64,000 nucleotides of DNA from Cordia subcordata (GCA_028554755.1 JAPTOF010000019.1:3420001-3484000); one strand, 5' to 3'; positions 10,881 through 22,979 are shown, counted from the stretch's first letter. Program-made: numbers and translations. Notes: generated by a model from the letters alone, not told the origin.

Positions 10881-13196
10881 CAGGTCATACATAGTCTTTG
10901 TTTAATCAAGATTAACCAAAGACTACACGATAAGAATTTCAATGGATTTTAGCATCGAGATAAAGTTACTTTCATATGTATATTTCTTTTTCACATTCTT
11001 TCATTTGACAATTTTATGCGCTTAAAATAAAAACATGAAAAGTTAATGACAGTTTGACCTGAAAAAGAAAAATTAAAAGAATGGAGTAAGGGTATTAATG
11101 TCTTTTTTCTTATAAATTTTAACACTATTAGGAATTATAAACAGTAAAGAGATGCAAGTGGAATTTTTACTCACCATAGAAGCTTGTTATGTGACTTTTG
11201 AAATTATAGGGGAGTGTTGTACACTTATGATAAATTACAAGAGAGTCTGGTGCATTTTACCCTTTTGAATTAGTTATTTAAAAGATTATTTAAACAAAAT
11301 TAGAGGTTCTTATTAACTCTAACTTCAGAAAATCTGGAAATTACTAAAAAGGAAAGTAGAAATGCAAGCCCAAAATGTGGCTCAATAGTCTCCTGGGGCC
11401 AATTTTCACTTGAGCCATTCATTGTTGTATTATTACCCAGCCAAAGTGGACTGAGCCACCTAGGCCTAGGCCAAGTCTCTAGGGGCTATTATAGCCCAAT
11501 CATTTTCCATGTGATCCAGCAAATGTCGCTCTGCTACTGGGTTACTTTACTGGGTTGAGAGTAGCAAAATGAAAGCCCTTTCAATAAATACATTTTTTAG
11601 AATTTAAATTTGTATTTTTTTTTAAGAGAGATCTTTATCACATCAACTAATAATTTATTAATAAATTTATACTCTACTTAGTATAATCTTATGATAAGAT
11701 TTTTTTAATGAAAAAGTGTGGTTTGTTTGATAAGATGTTTTATATCTATGATTCTAAAAAATTAATATGAGGATGAATTGTTATATCTTATAAAATAAAA
11801 AATATGGGTTATTTTAAATTTTTATACACGCATGTAGTAAGATGTGTTAAATAAGCATCAACACACTATTAATCTTACCTTCAAGACACCAAATAATGCA
11901 ATGACACGCATGTACTGCTAGATGGGCCACGACGCCCGATGTTTTCTTTATATGTGGTATAGAGATAAATAGGGAAGTAGCGACGTCCCATTTGGTAGTT
12001 GCGTGAAAAATGGTACATATTTACAAAGCAAAAGAAGAGTTCCCGGGTGGGCCCCCCATCTTAAAGTGGCATGGGGGAGTTCTTTTTGTGGGTGAAAATC
12101 CCCTCCTCAATAATTAAGAACTATTTATATTATGATATTAATATTTACAATTATGAAATTGTTTTATTGTATTATAAATAAATCTATTTTCCCCTTTTCA
12201 TTATCTTTTTATTTTGTAACAACGAGAATTCAAATTTGATACAGGGCCAAGTAGGAGCAGCTGCCCTCTAACCAACAATAAATACAAAGGATTAAGTTTT
12301 TTTAATATTTACTAAAAAATAAATTTGTACACGTACTTTGCTCCCCTAATTGAAAAGAAAATTAATATAAGTTTATATCTTTATTATTTATCTCTTTCAT
12401 TAAAACAGCTATTAACATTAATTAGCAATCTAAAATTTCAATCTATTATTTAGTTCATTTTTAAAGATTTTCAATAATAACGTCATCTAACTCTTTAAAT
12501 TTAATTAGTAATAGTTAAATTTTGACATCTTTATTAATTATTTTTTCTTGATAATAATATATTTAATAGTAAAAAAAGATAGTCGATAACTTAAGTATTA
12601 GGTCATTATGATTTTTTTTAGCATATAATAAGAGAAGATGTCAAAAGAGATGTATAGATATACAATTTATAACTTTTTTGGGATTAATCAATGAGAAATA
12701 GTTACTTTTACATGTACTTAAATGTGTTTTAAGAATAGACAATATTTTTACATCATACATATTTTATGATATAACAAAAATAGCTATATATATATAATGC
12801 GTTTAATTTGTGTCATTTTCTACGTATAATAAAAACTTTTTCTTTAATTTTTGAATAATTTTTTTTTTACTATTTCAAACTTGTTATGTCAAAATCCTTA
12901 CTCGGCCACTATCTACAATATACTTTTTGCTGCCATTTTCTCGGCGTAAGTCTAGATGGATACATTTGTAATTCTACAGCTCTCAAGCCGAGGCAAGTTT
13001 CCACGATGCTGCAAGAGAGAATTGCTCCCTGTCTCCCACTTATAATGATCCCTTCTTTAAATCAGAAAATTATTTGTCTTGTTCTCACAAACACTATTGT
13101 TTCAGCTGTTACAGAGAATAGATTCTTCCTATGCATTATTATTTCATCTCTCAACGCTGATATGACAATCTCGGATATAAACAAAGGATCAAGACA
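10881..13196. other. Intergenic DNA upstream of the CLE gene
   Basis: No gene is recognised. The segment around 11210-11270 (ACTTATGATAAATTACAAGAG, ending in a TTTACCC-type motif) resembles the right end of the long-TIR element at 16329-17691, so it may be a decayed relative. The rest is AT-rich and includes the presumed CLE promoter. Confidence 0.5.
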
Positions 13197-14068
13197 ATGA
13201 TGAGCGGATGTAATAACAAGACTCTTCTGAGGGCTTCTTCACTGGGAGTTGTTCTGTTTGCGCTGTTTCTCTGGCTTTTAGTTGCTGGAAGCAGCTTGGC
13301 CAACCATAAGCAGCTTCCTAAAACACCTTCGACAACGTTGTCATCATCGACGTCGTCTAGGAATAATTTGGAGCCCAATCAGCACTACGTGAGCAAGAGA
13401 AGGGTGCCTACTGGGGCTAATCCAATTCACAACAGGTACATCATTTGCTGTCTTTGAGTGGAATTTGTGAAGTCTCTCCACGCTTTACATGACACTTAAA
13501 TTCTATGTTATGATTTTCATTAGAAAAGAAAAATTCTAAATCTGCCAAATATGATGTTAATTTTTGCGACCCTCTGAGCAAAGACGAAGTCTGGAGTGCA
13601 TTGATGTCTTTCAATAATAATAAGTCATATTATATAATCCAGCTCATGGTAGCTTTGCGCCACTACCTTTTCAATCAAGTGCGATGACATATTGTGCGAA
13701 TAAATAGTTCTTTTTGTACTAAGTTGATATTTGAACTAGAACAATGGCATTTTTGTTTTTTGGAGAAGTAATGAGAAAACAAAGTTTTAGTGGTTGTCAC
13801 AATGGTGACCTAACTCTTAGGCAAGAAAAAACCTTTCATGTTAGGGGACCTAATTTTTGGTGTTTTTTCTATACATCAATTCTTGTTCAAAAGTGCATTC
13901 TAGGTTGCTCCTAACTTACAACGAATTAAAGCAATACCTGGAAGGAAATATTGCACTACCATATTGAGGCACACGAAATAATATATTGTTTTTTTTTTTA
14001 ATTTTTTGTTTTGTCCCCTCTTTTGCAGGAGAGCGTGGACTTCGGGAGATCCATCGACCCGAACTTAA
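13197..14068 (+). CDS. CLE peptide precursor (CLE25-like), two exons
   Basis: I read join(13197..13435,14029..14068), 92 residues, with a GT-AG intron whose donor splits the codon right after the CLE motif. The N-terminus has a hydrophobic segment (about 15-35, LGVVLFALFLWLLVAGSSLA) fitting a signal peptide or anchor. A variable Ser/Thr-rich middle follows, then the 12-residue motif RRVPTGANPIHN (68-79) and a short tail RRAWTSGDPSTRT. CLE precursors are secreted and cut to 12-13-residue ligands for LRR receptor kinases; SK(R/K)xVP..PIHNR is typical of the CLE25/CLE26 group. Odd point: position 7 of the motif, usually Pro and often hydroxylated and arabinosylated, is Ala. The ATG at 13197 is followed directly by a second ATG; either could start. 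The family call is firm, the exact orthologue is not. Confidence 0.87.
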
Positions 14069-14368
14069 GTGTGAAAGACGTTGTTTAGTTTCCAATACAC
14101 ATGGTTTTTACCATTTTTCGTTCAAAGATGGAAATTCACCATTTACTGGCAGCATAGTTTGAGAAGTGTCATGTTACTCATGAAATGATTTTGATTTAGA
14201 TAATAGATTTATCTAGGCCGGTTTTTCTCTCTCTCTCTTTGTAGTACGATAATATCTTTCTGCTCTTTCTAATTAAGGAGCATATAAGACAAAAGATTAA
14301 TAGTTTTTTCCTCTAGATAGAAGGATAACTATTGATTGATCTCATGTAATAAGATAAAAAGTTAATTT

Positions 14369-15414
14369 TGTTGGGGAAAAACATGCAAACACGAAGAATA
14401 CGAGAAGAAATAACGGACACAAGAAATTACGTGGTTCGGCTTTAAAGCCTACGTCCACGGGCAGCAGAGAATAATTCTATTACTGATCACGAATGCTACA
14501 AGGCTCTCACTTTGGTTTCTCTCTCACAGATAACATAATGAGTATTGCCACATATTTATAGTGCAAAGGTTTCCTAAACCTATTAAGCAGAAAAGGCAAC
14601 TAATTAATTATATGTTACAAAAGGTAACAAGCGAATAAGGTAATATGCTAATAAGGAAATCTGCTATTCTTGTTGCCCAATAATACGGGCCACATTCAAC
14701 AAATTTTCACCTTGGCATGTATTCGCTCCAATCAATACACCATCATCCTTGCAGCCAACTGCCCTTAAGGGCTCAATGCTACGCACCGTAAATAGCAACC
14801 AAATCCAAGCAATGCTTAAACTTGCTGACTGGAACTACCTTAGTCATCATATCTGCTGGATTCTCATGGGTAGATATCTTTTGCACCGATATGATTCCTT
14901 GTGATACAACATCTCTGATAAAATGATATCTGATGTCAATGTGTTTAGTCCTCTCATGATACATCTGATTCTTCGTCAGATAGATTGCACTCTGGCTATC
15001 ACAAAAGATTGTACTTGTATCTTGCTGCAGTCCAAGATCACGAACCAGGCCTTGTAACCACATGGCCTCCTTCATAGCTTCTGCAATTGCCATGTACTCC
15101 GCTTCAGTAGTCGACAATGCTACAGTAGACTGTAATGTCGCTTTCCAACTGATAGCACATCCAGGGGTTGAGGGTCCTCGATACAAGGCACGATTCTGAT
15201 CACGAATGCTACAAGGCTCTCACTTTGGTTTTTCTCCCACACATAACATAATGAGTATTGCCACATATTTATAGTGCAAAGGTTTCCTAAACCTATTAAG
15301 CAGAAAAGACAACTAATTAATTATGTGCTACAAAAGGTAACAAGCGAATAAGGTAATATGCTATTAAGGAAATCTGCTATTCTTGTTGCCTAAGAATACG
15401 GGCCACATTCAACA
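14369..15414 (-). mobile_element. Collapsed Ty1/copia element (LTR, RNase H end, partial LTR)
   Basis: A left LTR (14369 to about 14702, TGTTGGGG...TTCAACA) is followed by a polypurine tract on the minus strand (about 14702-14718) and the 3' end of RNase H. Then comes a second LTR lacking roughly its first 100 bases (about 15190-15414). A perfect target duplication AATTT (14364-14368 and 15415-15419) shows that this was one insertion that later lost nearly all of its interior. LTR and coding remnant match the larger copia element at 26091-31353. Confidence 0.9.
14779..15186 (-). pseudogene. Copia RNase H C-terminal fragment
   Basis: About 130 residues cover the end of the copia RNase [21 protein letters not shown], then [19 protein letters not shown], then [20 protein letters not shown] and [15 protein letters not shown]. 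It is nearly identical to the corresponding part of the copy at 26130-26470. The upstream catalytic part is missing. The fragment fuses directly to the truncated LTR at about 15190. Confidence 0.9.
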
Positions 15415-15419
15415 AATTT

Positions 15420-16328
15420 GATAAGTAAAAAAGTATCGAGATTTGTAGAAAGTTCTTTTACTCCAATTTAGGTTCTTAAATTGCTGAGAAATGCTAGCTA
15501 AACTTCTTATGTTGTCCCCCTTTTCTTTTAGTACACTCTATTTCTTACTTAGCTTGGATTTTGAGAGACATAGCGCTTTCATTATGCATGCAAAGTAAAA
15601 GAGAAGATGCGCTTCATATTTGGAAATGGGAGCACTTCCCGAGAAATGTTGTCTTTATACATTTTCTTAGTGGCTTTTTGTCGTCATGCACTAAGAAAAA
15701 TTGAATTGCTTTTTCGTCGTTTACCTCTACTCTTTTTTATGAAAGTGGTTAGGATTCCCCAAATAAAGCACTTTCATGGATTATAAATTCAAAGGTGCTC
15801 GTTTTTCAAACTCTTTTCGCGGTGTTGTACGTATTATCGTTCTCCTAAAATTTACTTGAAAATGGCTATCATTTTCAAGTGTCAACATGTCATTTGTCAT
15901 GTGACAATGACACATAAAATTGCAATGGATACAATGATTATTTCCTGTTATACGTAGAAGACGGGAATTTTCTTGATTACGTGAGAATTTTCTCGATTAC
16001 CTTAAACATTGCTTCATGTCCATTCATGAATTTTCCAATATTAAACAAGCTCCTACAGTAAGTACTGAAGTAATTTTCGTACTTAGTGTCGTTATAACTT
16101 ACAATTACTTGACCATTGAGATGGTTAAATACTTAAAACTGTATATAATTAATATGCCAATGAACCACTCCTCCTTTAAAAGAAAGAGAAGAGCAATCAA
16201 AGGTTTCAAAGTTATCCTTTAGCAATGAATATATGGTTTGCCTTTCTCTTTTTACTTTCTCTTCTTTCCACTCCTTTTTGTGGTTTGATTTTTGAATGTT
16301 TTAAGAAAAAATGACTTGGTCTAAAATA
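15420..16328. other. Intergenic DNA, no gene seen
   Basis: No conserved coding, RNA or repeat signal is recognised between the collapsed copia element and the long-TIR element. Confidence 0.55.
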
Positions 16329-17691
16329 AGGAAAATGACACTATACTCATCTGTAGTTAGTTATAAATGTATAGTTAGCCCTTATTATTTAAAAATAGGC
16401 ACCGATCCCCCTGTCATCTTCAAAAATTAAAGCACACATGCTCCATTTGTTAAGTCCATTTGTTTTGGTTAACAAAAATACAAAAAGACTTATATATCCT
16501 TAATATAATACAATACTTATACAACTTTTTTTTATTTTTAAACAAAATTACCTTTCTCCTTTTCTATTCCTCACCTTAACCAAAACCTATCCACCTAAAA
16601 CACAGCAGCACCACTGTCTCCCACCAATCAAAAACTGCAGTACCACCGCCTCTCACCAACAATTTCAACAAATGGTATGCAGTTTGGATCTCTCATCAAA
16701 TCAAAACCTAATCCTAGATAGACGACTATAATATTTTAGCTTCCGTTTTCTTTTCTTTTCTTTTTTTTGAAAAATTACTCATAACGACACAAGTACATAA
16801 ATGAAACTATTGATTAAGCTCAAAAGGAAGAGGTGTGTGCAATTTCATCTACTAAAATCTATTAGACTCGTGAAAGAGAAGGTTGATGTGACTATCCACA
16901 GAATCTTGTTCTTATGATGAAGCTATTTATAAGGACAACTACACCCAAGAACAGAGAAGAAGTTGAGAGATGAAATTTATGCCTGATGATTAACATAGTT
17001 AAATTTTCTACATAGAGATGGTATGCACCAAAAACTTGTCTCATGTCATTATTCTCCCGGTGAGGTTCCTAATCACACTTTTCTTAGCCTTCCCGCTAAA
17101 ACTTGTCTCTTACTATGAGAATCATCTAAGCCTTAATATTCTTTGAGTGCCTATTCTCCTTATTAAATGGATTGCTTCTGATTATAACCCATCTCTGCCT
17201 TTTTGTGCATATGTTGTTTGTATATGGAGTGTATCGTGAGTGGTGTAGGGAGGAGAGATGGTATCTATGATAAGAGGAAATGGTGGCTGCGTGATAGGTG
17301 GTGGCAAAAGAGGTTTATTTTTCTTTTCTTTTTTCTGTTATAATGGTAATATTTACTCGTGACAACAAAATTAAACACTATGTTATTTGCAGTTTAATTG
17401 GTTAGATGCTTGTAATTTTAATTCAAGGTCAAAGGTTCAAATTTTTCCCCTACAAATGATTTTTGAAAGAGAAGGGGCATTTTGACCAAAATTAAGTTTG
17501 TCACACAAAAAAGAAAACCAATTGCAATTTGGGCGAGTGTAGTACACTCACCGTTAAATGTAGCGGATCTTTTGACAGAAGGGATATAGTGCTTTATTTT
17601 TAAAAACAACATAAAAGTTTGGTGTACTTTTAAAAAATAAGAATTAACTTTACATTTATGACTAACTACAAGAGTATGTTGCCATTTACCC
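16329..17691. mobile_element. Long-TIR non-autonomous element, Mutator-like
   Basis: The first about 55 bases (GGAAAATGACACTATACTC, then GTAGTTAGTTATAAATGTA, then AGTTA) are repeated in inverse at the right end (17635-17691, ending AACTACAAGAGTATGTTGCC then ATTTACCC). Flanks TCTAAAATA (16320-16328) and TCTAAGGTA (17692-17700) form a 9-bp target duplication with two mismatches, as expected for an old Mutator-like insertion. The 1.25-kb interior has no transposase motif and no clear ORF. An earlier, more decayed relative of the right end is seen near 11210-11270. Confidence 0.65.
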
Positions 17692-17700
17692 TCTAAGGTA

Positions 17701-19691
17701 AATGAGATTCGGATTTAGGTTCTTCTTTTGGTAGGCCGCGAGACGGTATCTGATCTCGTGCAACTTTTTGGGAAAGAAAAGTTGTGGGCAGTGGTATTTA
17801 CACATACCAAAGTCACCGGATCATCGACTTTAGACTCTTGGTCATCCTCTAATTTGGATAAGTACTGTTATCTTGGTCTTCTCCTGCCGGACACTTGGGC
17901 AATTTTCTTAATTTTCTTGCAAAAGGCATTTGCCGTTGAAGTTTGTAATAATACGTGAAAATTATGTCCCCCGAAAACTTATAATAGTTTTTATCTTTCT
18001 CTTGTTCATCCTTGATGGGATCATTTCCTACTTTATCTAACTTGTAATTTCGCCTCGACTTGTAACAGTCAAAAAAGTAAAAAGCAAAAGACATGATGAA
18101 CGAACTAATGGTATGAGAAAATCTTAAAATAACAGTAACCCATGACCATTATTCTCTGTAGAAGATACCAGTGTTTATCAACGACAGCATCTGCCTCCCG
18201 TTCTCCTGTGGTGCCAAAAGGTTAATCATACAAGTGTAATGGGTATACTCATATCTTATGAATCAACAATACGAGGGACTAACCAAAATTTGATGAGTCT
18301 TTAAACGTAGATGGCATTTGTTCTGTTTTCTTATCGTCAATTTTCTTCCGGGAGGAGCAACCTATTTGTAATGGAGGGCCTATTTGAATTGGCCTTTTTT
18401 TCAAAAAAAAAAAAATATATATATATATATATATTTTTTCCTACAAAAAATATATATATAATTTCTATAATAACTATTTGACTTAATTTTCAAGAAAGTT
18501 AAAACTTTAAAAAAGAAAAAAATTCAAATAAAACTTTTCTCAAAAGTCAGAAATTTTTTACTTCTTAAAAAAGCACTTAAAGTTGTTAAAAGAAACCCTT
18601 TCGAAAAGTCAATCCAAACAAACAAACTCTAAGGCCGCCAAACAGTTTGGTTGGGCACTGGCACCATCAAGATGCGTCTTGTGCGGTCAGCCATTTCGAA
18701 TAATACAGTGAAGAAAAATGCGTCTGAGACTACGCCAAACAAATACGAAATACTACTACTTGTTGACTCAACTTTAAACATAAGAATTGAACTCTGGCTA
18801 CTATGTCATTCATAATCCATTTAGTCAGCACATACTCATATCTGTATCCCATGTTCCAAAGTCACAGAAATCAACTTACTTTTGCTTTGCAACAATATTC
18901 AAGCGTTAATTCAATGAAGTTTGTGCGCGTGTGCAGATATATACAAAGAATTGCAGACTAGCACTCAATAAAGTTAAGTTTAAATCTTGACTGAGCTATG
19001 CACACTAATAGAGTTCTGCTAAAATTCAAATATGGCAGTAGATAACCGTCATTTGTTGAAAAACTTTCAATACTTTTCTCTATTTAAGGTGAACTTTTTG
19101 GCAGAAAGTGAAAAAAAGCGAGATCTTGAACATAACAAGTAACAAAAAACTCCAGAAAAGAGACAAATACACGATCAACAATGAGGATCTCAAGCAGCCA
19201 ACAGTAGATAAATTCAGCACTATGTAAATTCGTCACCAACGTGGCATAAATCTCAGGCTTCCATATATTTCGATGGTGGTATGGGTAAACTATAATGAGC
19301 GAAAATAGTGACAAAGAAAATCAACGGAACAGATGAGTGATTTGAAGCAAGCCCCACCACAAAATGGATGACAGAAGCAGGAAATGAAATTCAATGTCAT
19401 CCGACTATGATACACATTCCATTCATAAATCTTCACAGAAAAGTTTTTTGGACTACAAGCAAATGAGCATAATAGCAATATATCAAGAACTGTTTTGATA
19501 GAATAATGCATGAAGTAATCGTATTATACAGGCATATTTGACAGACTTGGAAGGTATCTGCAAGCAGCATATCATAAAAGATACCGCAGCATTTAATTCA
19601 AAGGCACTTCGAAGCTTACCACCAATCCAGACATTAGTTTACAACAATTTGCGAACTATTTCTGATCCTTCTGACACTCCCACTAACACAC
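17701..19691. other. Intergenic DNA 3' of the BIR-like gene
   Basis: No gene is supported. A MITE-like repeat lies at about 18374-18632. The segment next to 19691 should contain the 3' UTR of the minus-strand receptor gene. The small open frames near 17728-17958 and 17849-18094 lack any recognised motif. Confidence 0.5.
18374..18632. repeat. MITE-like repeat, copy A of the dispersed family
   Basis: It starts GGGCCTATTTGAATTGG and ends with the inverse, GTCAATCCAAACAAAC. The interior is a very AT-rich run of A and T tracts that includes an (AT)n stretch at about 18412-18434. It shares ends with copies at 21988, 22980, 34801, 43337 and 50268. Confidence 0.6.
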
Positions 19692-21488
19692 TTAAGTTGG
19701 GGTGTTTGTCTCTTGTCTGCCAAAGAGTAGCGGAAATTCATCATACTGTTCTGAGAACCCCTGTTCCAAGGCCATCGTTCTCAATGCCTCGTAAACCTGA
19801 TACATAGACCACCTGTCCTTGGGCCGAGAAGCCACGCAATTGCAGGCAATCTTAAGGAACCGCACAATTTCTTCATCATGGCCCTTACCACATAGACTGT
19901 TATCAATAGCATCTTTAATCCGCCCAGAAGCAACAAGCTGATTGACCCACTCCACCAAACTGCCCTTAAATCCTTCATCAGCCGTTGTGACTACAAGAGG
20001 TTTCTGTCCAGTGACCAATTCCATAAGTACTACTCCAAAACTATATGCATCTCCTTTCAGTGAAGCAACCATAGTACTTGAATACTCGGGCGAAACATAG
20101 CCAAGTTCACCTAATTCCCCATTGATGAAACTGCTATCGTTGGAACCTGAAGATGTCATCAGCCTTGCTAAGCCAAAATCCATTATCCTAGCATCAAAAT
20201 CCTCATCGAGGAGGATAACATTGGAACATATGTTCTGGTGCAAGATGGGAGGGTGACAACCATGGTGAAGCCAAGCAAGTCCCCTGGCAGCACCGAGACC
20301 AATCCTGAACCTTGTCGGCCAATCCAATCCACTAGGATTTCCATCCAACAAAGAATGCAAAGTCCCATTTGATAAGTGCTTATATACCAAAAGCTTCTCC
20401 TCTTCCACAATACAAAACCCCAAAAGTGGAACCAAATTCGGATGCCTAAGCTGCCCCAACCTATTCATCTCAATCCGAAACTGCTTCTCATTCATCTTAC
20501 AAGCACCAAGCCGCTTAACTGCCAACACAGACCCATCACGCAGGACAGCCTTATAAGTCGTCCCTGTCCTAGTCAAATTCACAACGTTATCAGCACTAAA
20601 ATTGTTCGTGGCAGCCAACAAATCTGCCAACTTAACCTTCACAAGCGGCTTCTGAAACAACATAACCTGAGTCAACTTATGAGCCCTCAACCGCTCAGCC
20701 CAACTATCACTATCCGTCCTCCCGATCCCATACCCTCTCTTACTCCTCCTACCTGACTCCGTAAAACACCACCACCACAACCCTAAAGCCAGCAAAATAG
20801 ACGCCGCAGCACCAAACACACCGGCTGCGATAATAATCGCCAGATTCCTCTTACTCAACCCACCACATTTCCCTAACGGCCCGCCACAAAGCCCATCATT
20901 TCCGTCGAAATCAGAAACCAAATTAACAGCCGTAAACGACGGAACCCTACCGGACAAATCATTATTCTTAACAGTAAACTTCTTCAACCTACTTAAACTC
21001 GCAAACTGTAACGGAATACTCCCACTCAACTTATTATCATCCAGAATCAAATTATTCAAATACGCACAGTTGACCAGATCGGCCGGGATGGACCCAGTCA
21101 ACTGATTGTTGGACAAATCTAGGGTTACTAAATAAGGCAACCAATTGCAAATATTAAGAGGAATCGAACCGGAGAGTCCATTACCGGAGAGATCTAGGGT
21201 TTGTAAGCTCTGGCAGTACTGCAAAGCGTCCGGGATCGAACCGGCGAGGCCCATGTCCCGAAGCTCCAGGCTGATCAGCCGGTTCTCCCGGTCGTTCCAG
21301 CAGGAAACTCCGACGAACTTGCAGATATACGCCACCGATGAGTTCCCGAAGTTCCATGACATCAGCTTCCCTTGTGGATCTGCTAGTGAACCCTTCACCT
21401 CCTGTAAGCATTTCACATCATCTTCAGCAAACAACACCTTAGCTGAAAATAGTAAGCTTAATATTATTAGTAAAGTTAACCGTGGCAT
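19692..21488 (-). CDS. BIR2/BIR3-like LRR receptor pseudokinase
   Basis: A single exon encodes 598 residues. Residues 1-21 form a signal peptide, then an LRR N-terminal cap (CKFVGVSCW, about 56-63), about four LRRs (70-190) and a Cys-pair cap (GLCGGPLGKC). A transmembrane helix (about 215-241) and a kinase fold (about 300-575) follow. BIR proteins are plasma-membrane partners that hold BAK1/SERK co-receptors in check in immune and brassinosteroid signalling. The invariant Lys is present (AVKR, K325) and DFG is intact (437-439). The Gly-rich loop is degenerate (NLTRTGTTYK), and the catalytic HRD is HQN (417-419), so it should not phosphorylate. Length and the C-terminal FSEQYDEFPLLFG fit BIR2/BIR3. 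The start is the ATG at 21488, just downstream of a pyrimidine/purine-rich leader. It appears intact. Confidence 0.93.
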   Translation of the reverse strand: MPRLTLLIILSLLFSAKVLFAEDDVKCLQEVKGSLADPQGKLMSWNFGNSSVAYICKFVGVSCWNDRENRLISLELRDMGLAGSIPDALQYCQSLQTLDLSGNGLSGSIPLNICNWLPYLVTLDLSNNQLTGSIPADLVNCAYLNNLILDDNKLSGSIPLQFASLSRLKKFTVKNNDLSGRVPSFTAVNLVSDFDGNDGLCGGPLGKCGGLSKRNLAIIIAAGVFGAAASILLALGLWWWCFTESGRRSKRGYGIGRTDSDSWAERLRAHKLTQVMLFQKPLVKVKLADLLAATNNFSADNVVNLTRTGTTYKAVLRDGSVLAVKRLGACKMNEKQFRIEMNRLGQLRHPNLVPLLGFCIVEEEKLLVYKHLSNGTLHSLLDGNPSGLDWPTRFRIGLGAARGLAWLHHGCHPPILHQNICSNVILLDEDFDARIMDFGLARLMTSSGSNDSSFINGELGELGYVSPEYSSTMVASLKGDAYSFGVVLMELVTGQKPLVVTTADEGFKGSLVEWVNQLVASGRIKDAIDNSLCGKGHDEEIVRFLKIACNCVASRPKDRWSMYQVYEALRTMALEQGFSEQYDEFPLLFGRQETNTPT

Positions 21489-21987
21489 TTTTTTTTCTTT
21501 TTTTTTTTCCTTTTTTGGATGTGTAAGAAATAAGTGAGGTTTTTTTCTTGGTATTAGGGCATTGAGGAGGAAGACGAATGCATTGTTGACTGGTACGATA
21601 AATGCAAGTGGGGAAGAACGATAATTGCAGCAACGTTTGACTGGATAAAGAGATTGGGGTTTTTAAATACTAATTAGACTTAATTTTTGTTTTTGATTAA
21701 AGTAGTTTAATTAAACTGTTGAGTTCGTTGTTGACTGGAGATGTGGTCCACTAAGAATGGCTAGTTGAAGGATATTTCAGCACTGGTAATAGTTAAAAAC
21801 TAGAGCTTCATGCAATGTGCCATTTACTATTTGGTTTAGATGGATGCGTGATGGGTTTTTGCTATTTACTGTTTGTTTTAATCGTATGCTCAAAGATTTA
21901 AATCAGCATTCGATGTTTTAAAAGGTATTATAAATTGATTGTCCATATCTTACAAAAGTTGTTAATTTTTGTTCATCCCGTTATCTT

Positions 21988-22205
21988 AAGAGCTTATTTA
22001 AATTAGTTTTTTTTAAAAGCACTTATATATATTTTTTTCTAAAACGCTGGAAGAAAGTATCTTTCGAGAAGATAATTTGATTTTTGAAAAAAATTGAAAT
22101 TGAATTTTTCTCAGACTTTTAAATTTTTTTAAAAATATAATCCTAATAGTATTGCACAAAACTATATATATTTTTTCAGGTAAAAAAGCAAATCCAAACT
22201 TACGT
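21988..22205. repeat. MITE-like repeat, copy B
   Basis: Ends read GAGCTTATTTAAATTAG and GCAAATCCAAACTTA around an AT-rich core with AAAAGCACTTATA. It is a member of the family listed at 18374, and more decayed than copy E. Confidence 0.55.
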
Positions 22206-22979
22206 TTAATTGAATTTGGAGCAACAAGTCATGATACTATCAATGAGTTGCATCTACTCTCGCATTGCAATGACATGATAAATTTTTGTTGTTTACAAAC
22301 GTTAAAAAAAAATTGTATTTAATACTGTAAATACAAATGACAAAATTATTGCCTTATGGCCCTTAGAATATTATGTATTATTTGTAAAATTTTGAATGAA
22401 AACATCGAAAACTAAGAGCCAGTTTGATTCTGTTTATTTTGCAACTTATAAGCTCTTAAAAAGAAACATCCTTTCACACGTACTTCTTATTATTTGCGGC
22501 TTATAAGCCCAAAAAAACTTAAACCAAACAGGATGCAAGACTAAAATGGTCAAATCCGTTTTTGAAGTTGGGCCAGTTCACGTTTGTGATGTCCGCTTCA
22601 TGGGTTTAATCAGATTTGGTATTTAATAGTTGAACCTTTTTAATTCCGGTCCACACAAAGAATTGGTTTGGAATACAATGGTCAAAGCTTCAGCTCTGAC
22701 CTCAGATCAACATGTGCCGCCACTGATTGGTTACTTTTTTTTGTGATGAAAAAAGTGAAAATGAAATTGGCAGCTACATGCTTGGACTTTTCTTCTCAAA
22801 TGGGTGCGCTACTCACTAGCAGGCACACCTGGGTAAAAATAATGGACCAAATCATTGTTCTTAAGCTGGAAAATTAAAATCAGGGGGACCGCAAGCTTGG
22901 GTAGAGAAAAGTCTCTCACCTTTTTGCCTGCTTTTCTTTTACTTCATTCCCAACGAAAAGAAGGGTCATGGTCTAATTA

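Noticed and set aside
10876..10892. Match of GCAGGTCATACAT to position 166 as a large-scale duplication
   Set aside because: Only 13 bases match and the flanks differ, while the true target duplication is CCTGG.
12886..13200. 104-codon open frame ending on the CLE start codon
   Set aside because: It has no recognisable motif, sits where the CLE promoter or 5' UTR should be, and its stop overlaps ATGATG by chance-level juxtaposition. At most it is an upstream ORF.
17728..18094. Overlapping open frames on both strands (76 and 81 codons)
   Set aside because: Neither has a domain, signal or splice context; both look like random frames in mixed-composition DNA.
20376..20756. 126-codon plus-strand frame opposite the BIR-like gene
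   Set aside because: It is antisense to a strongly conserved kinase domain and has the codon bias of a shadow frame.
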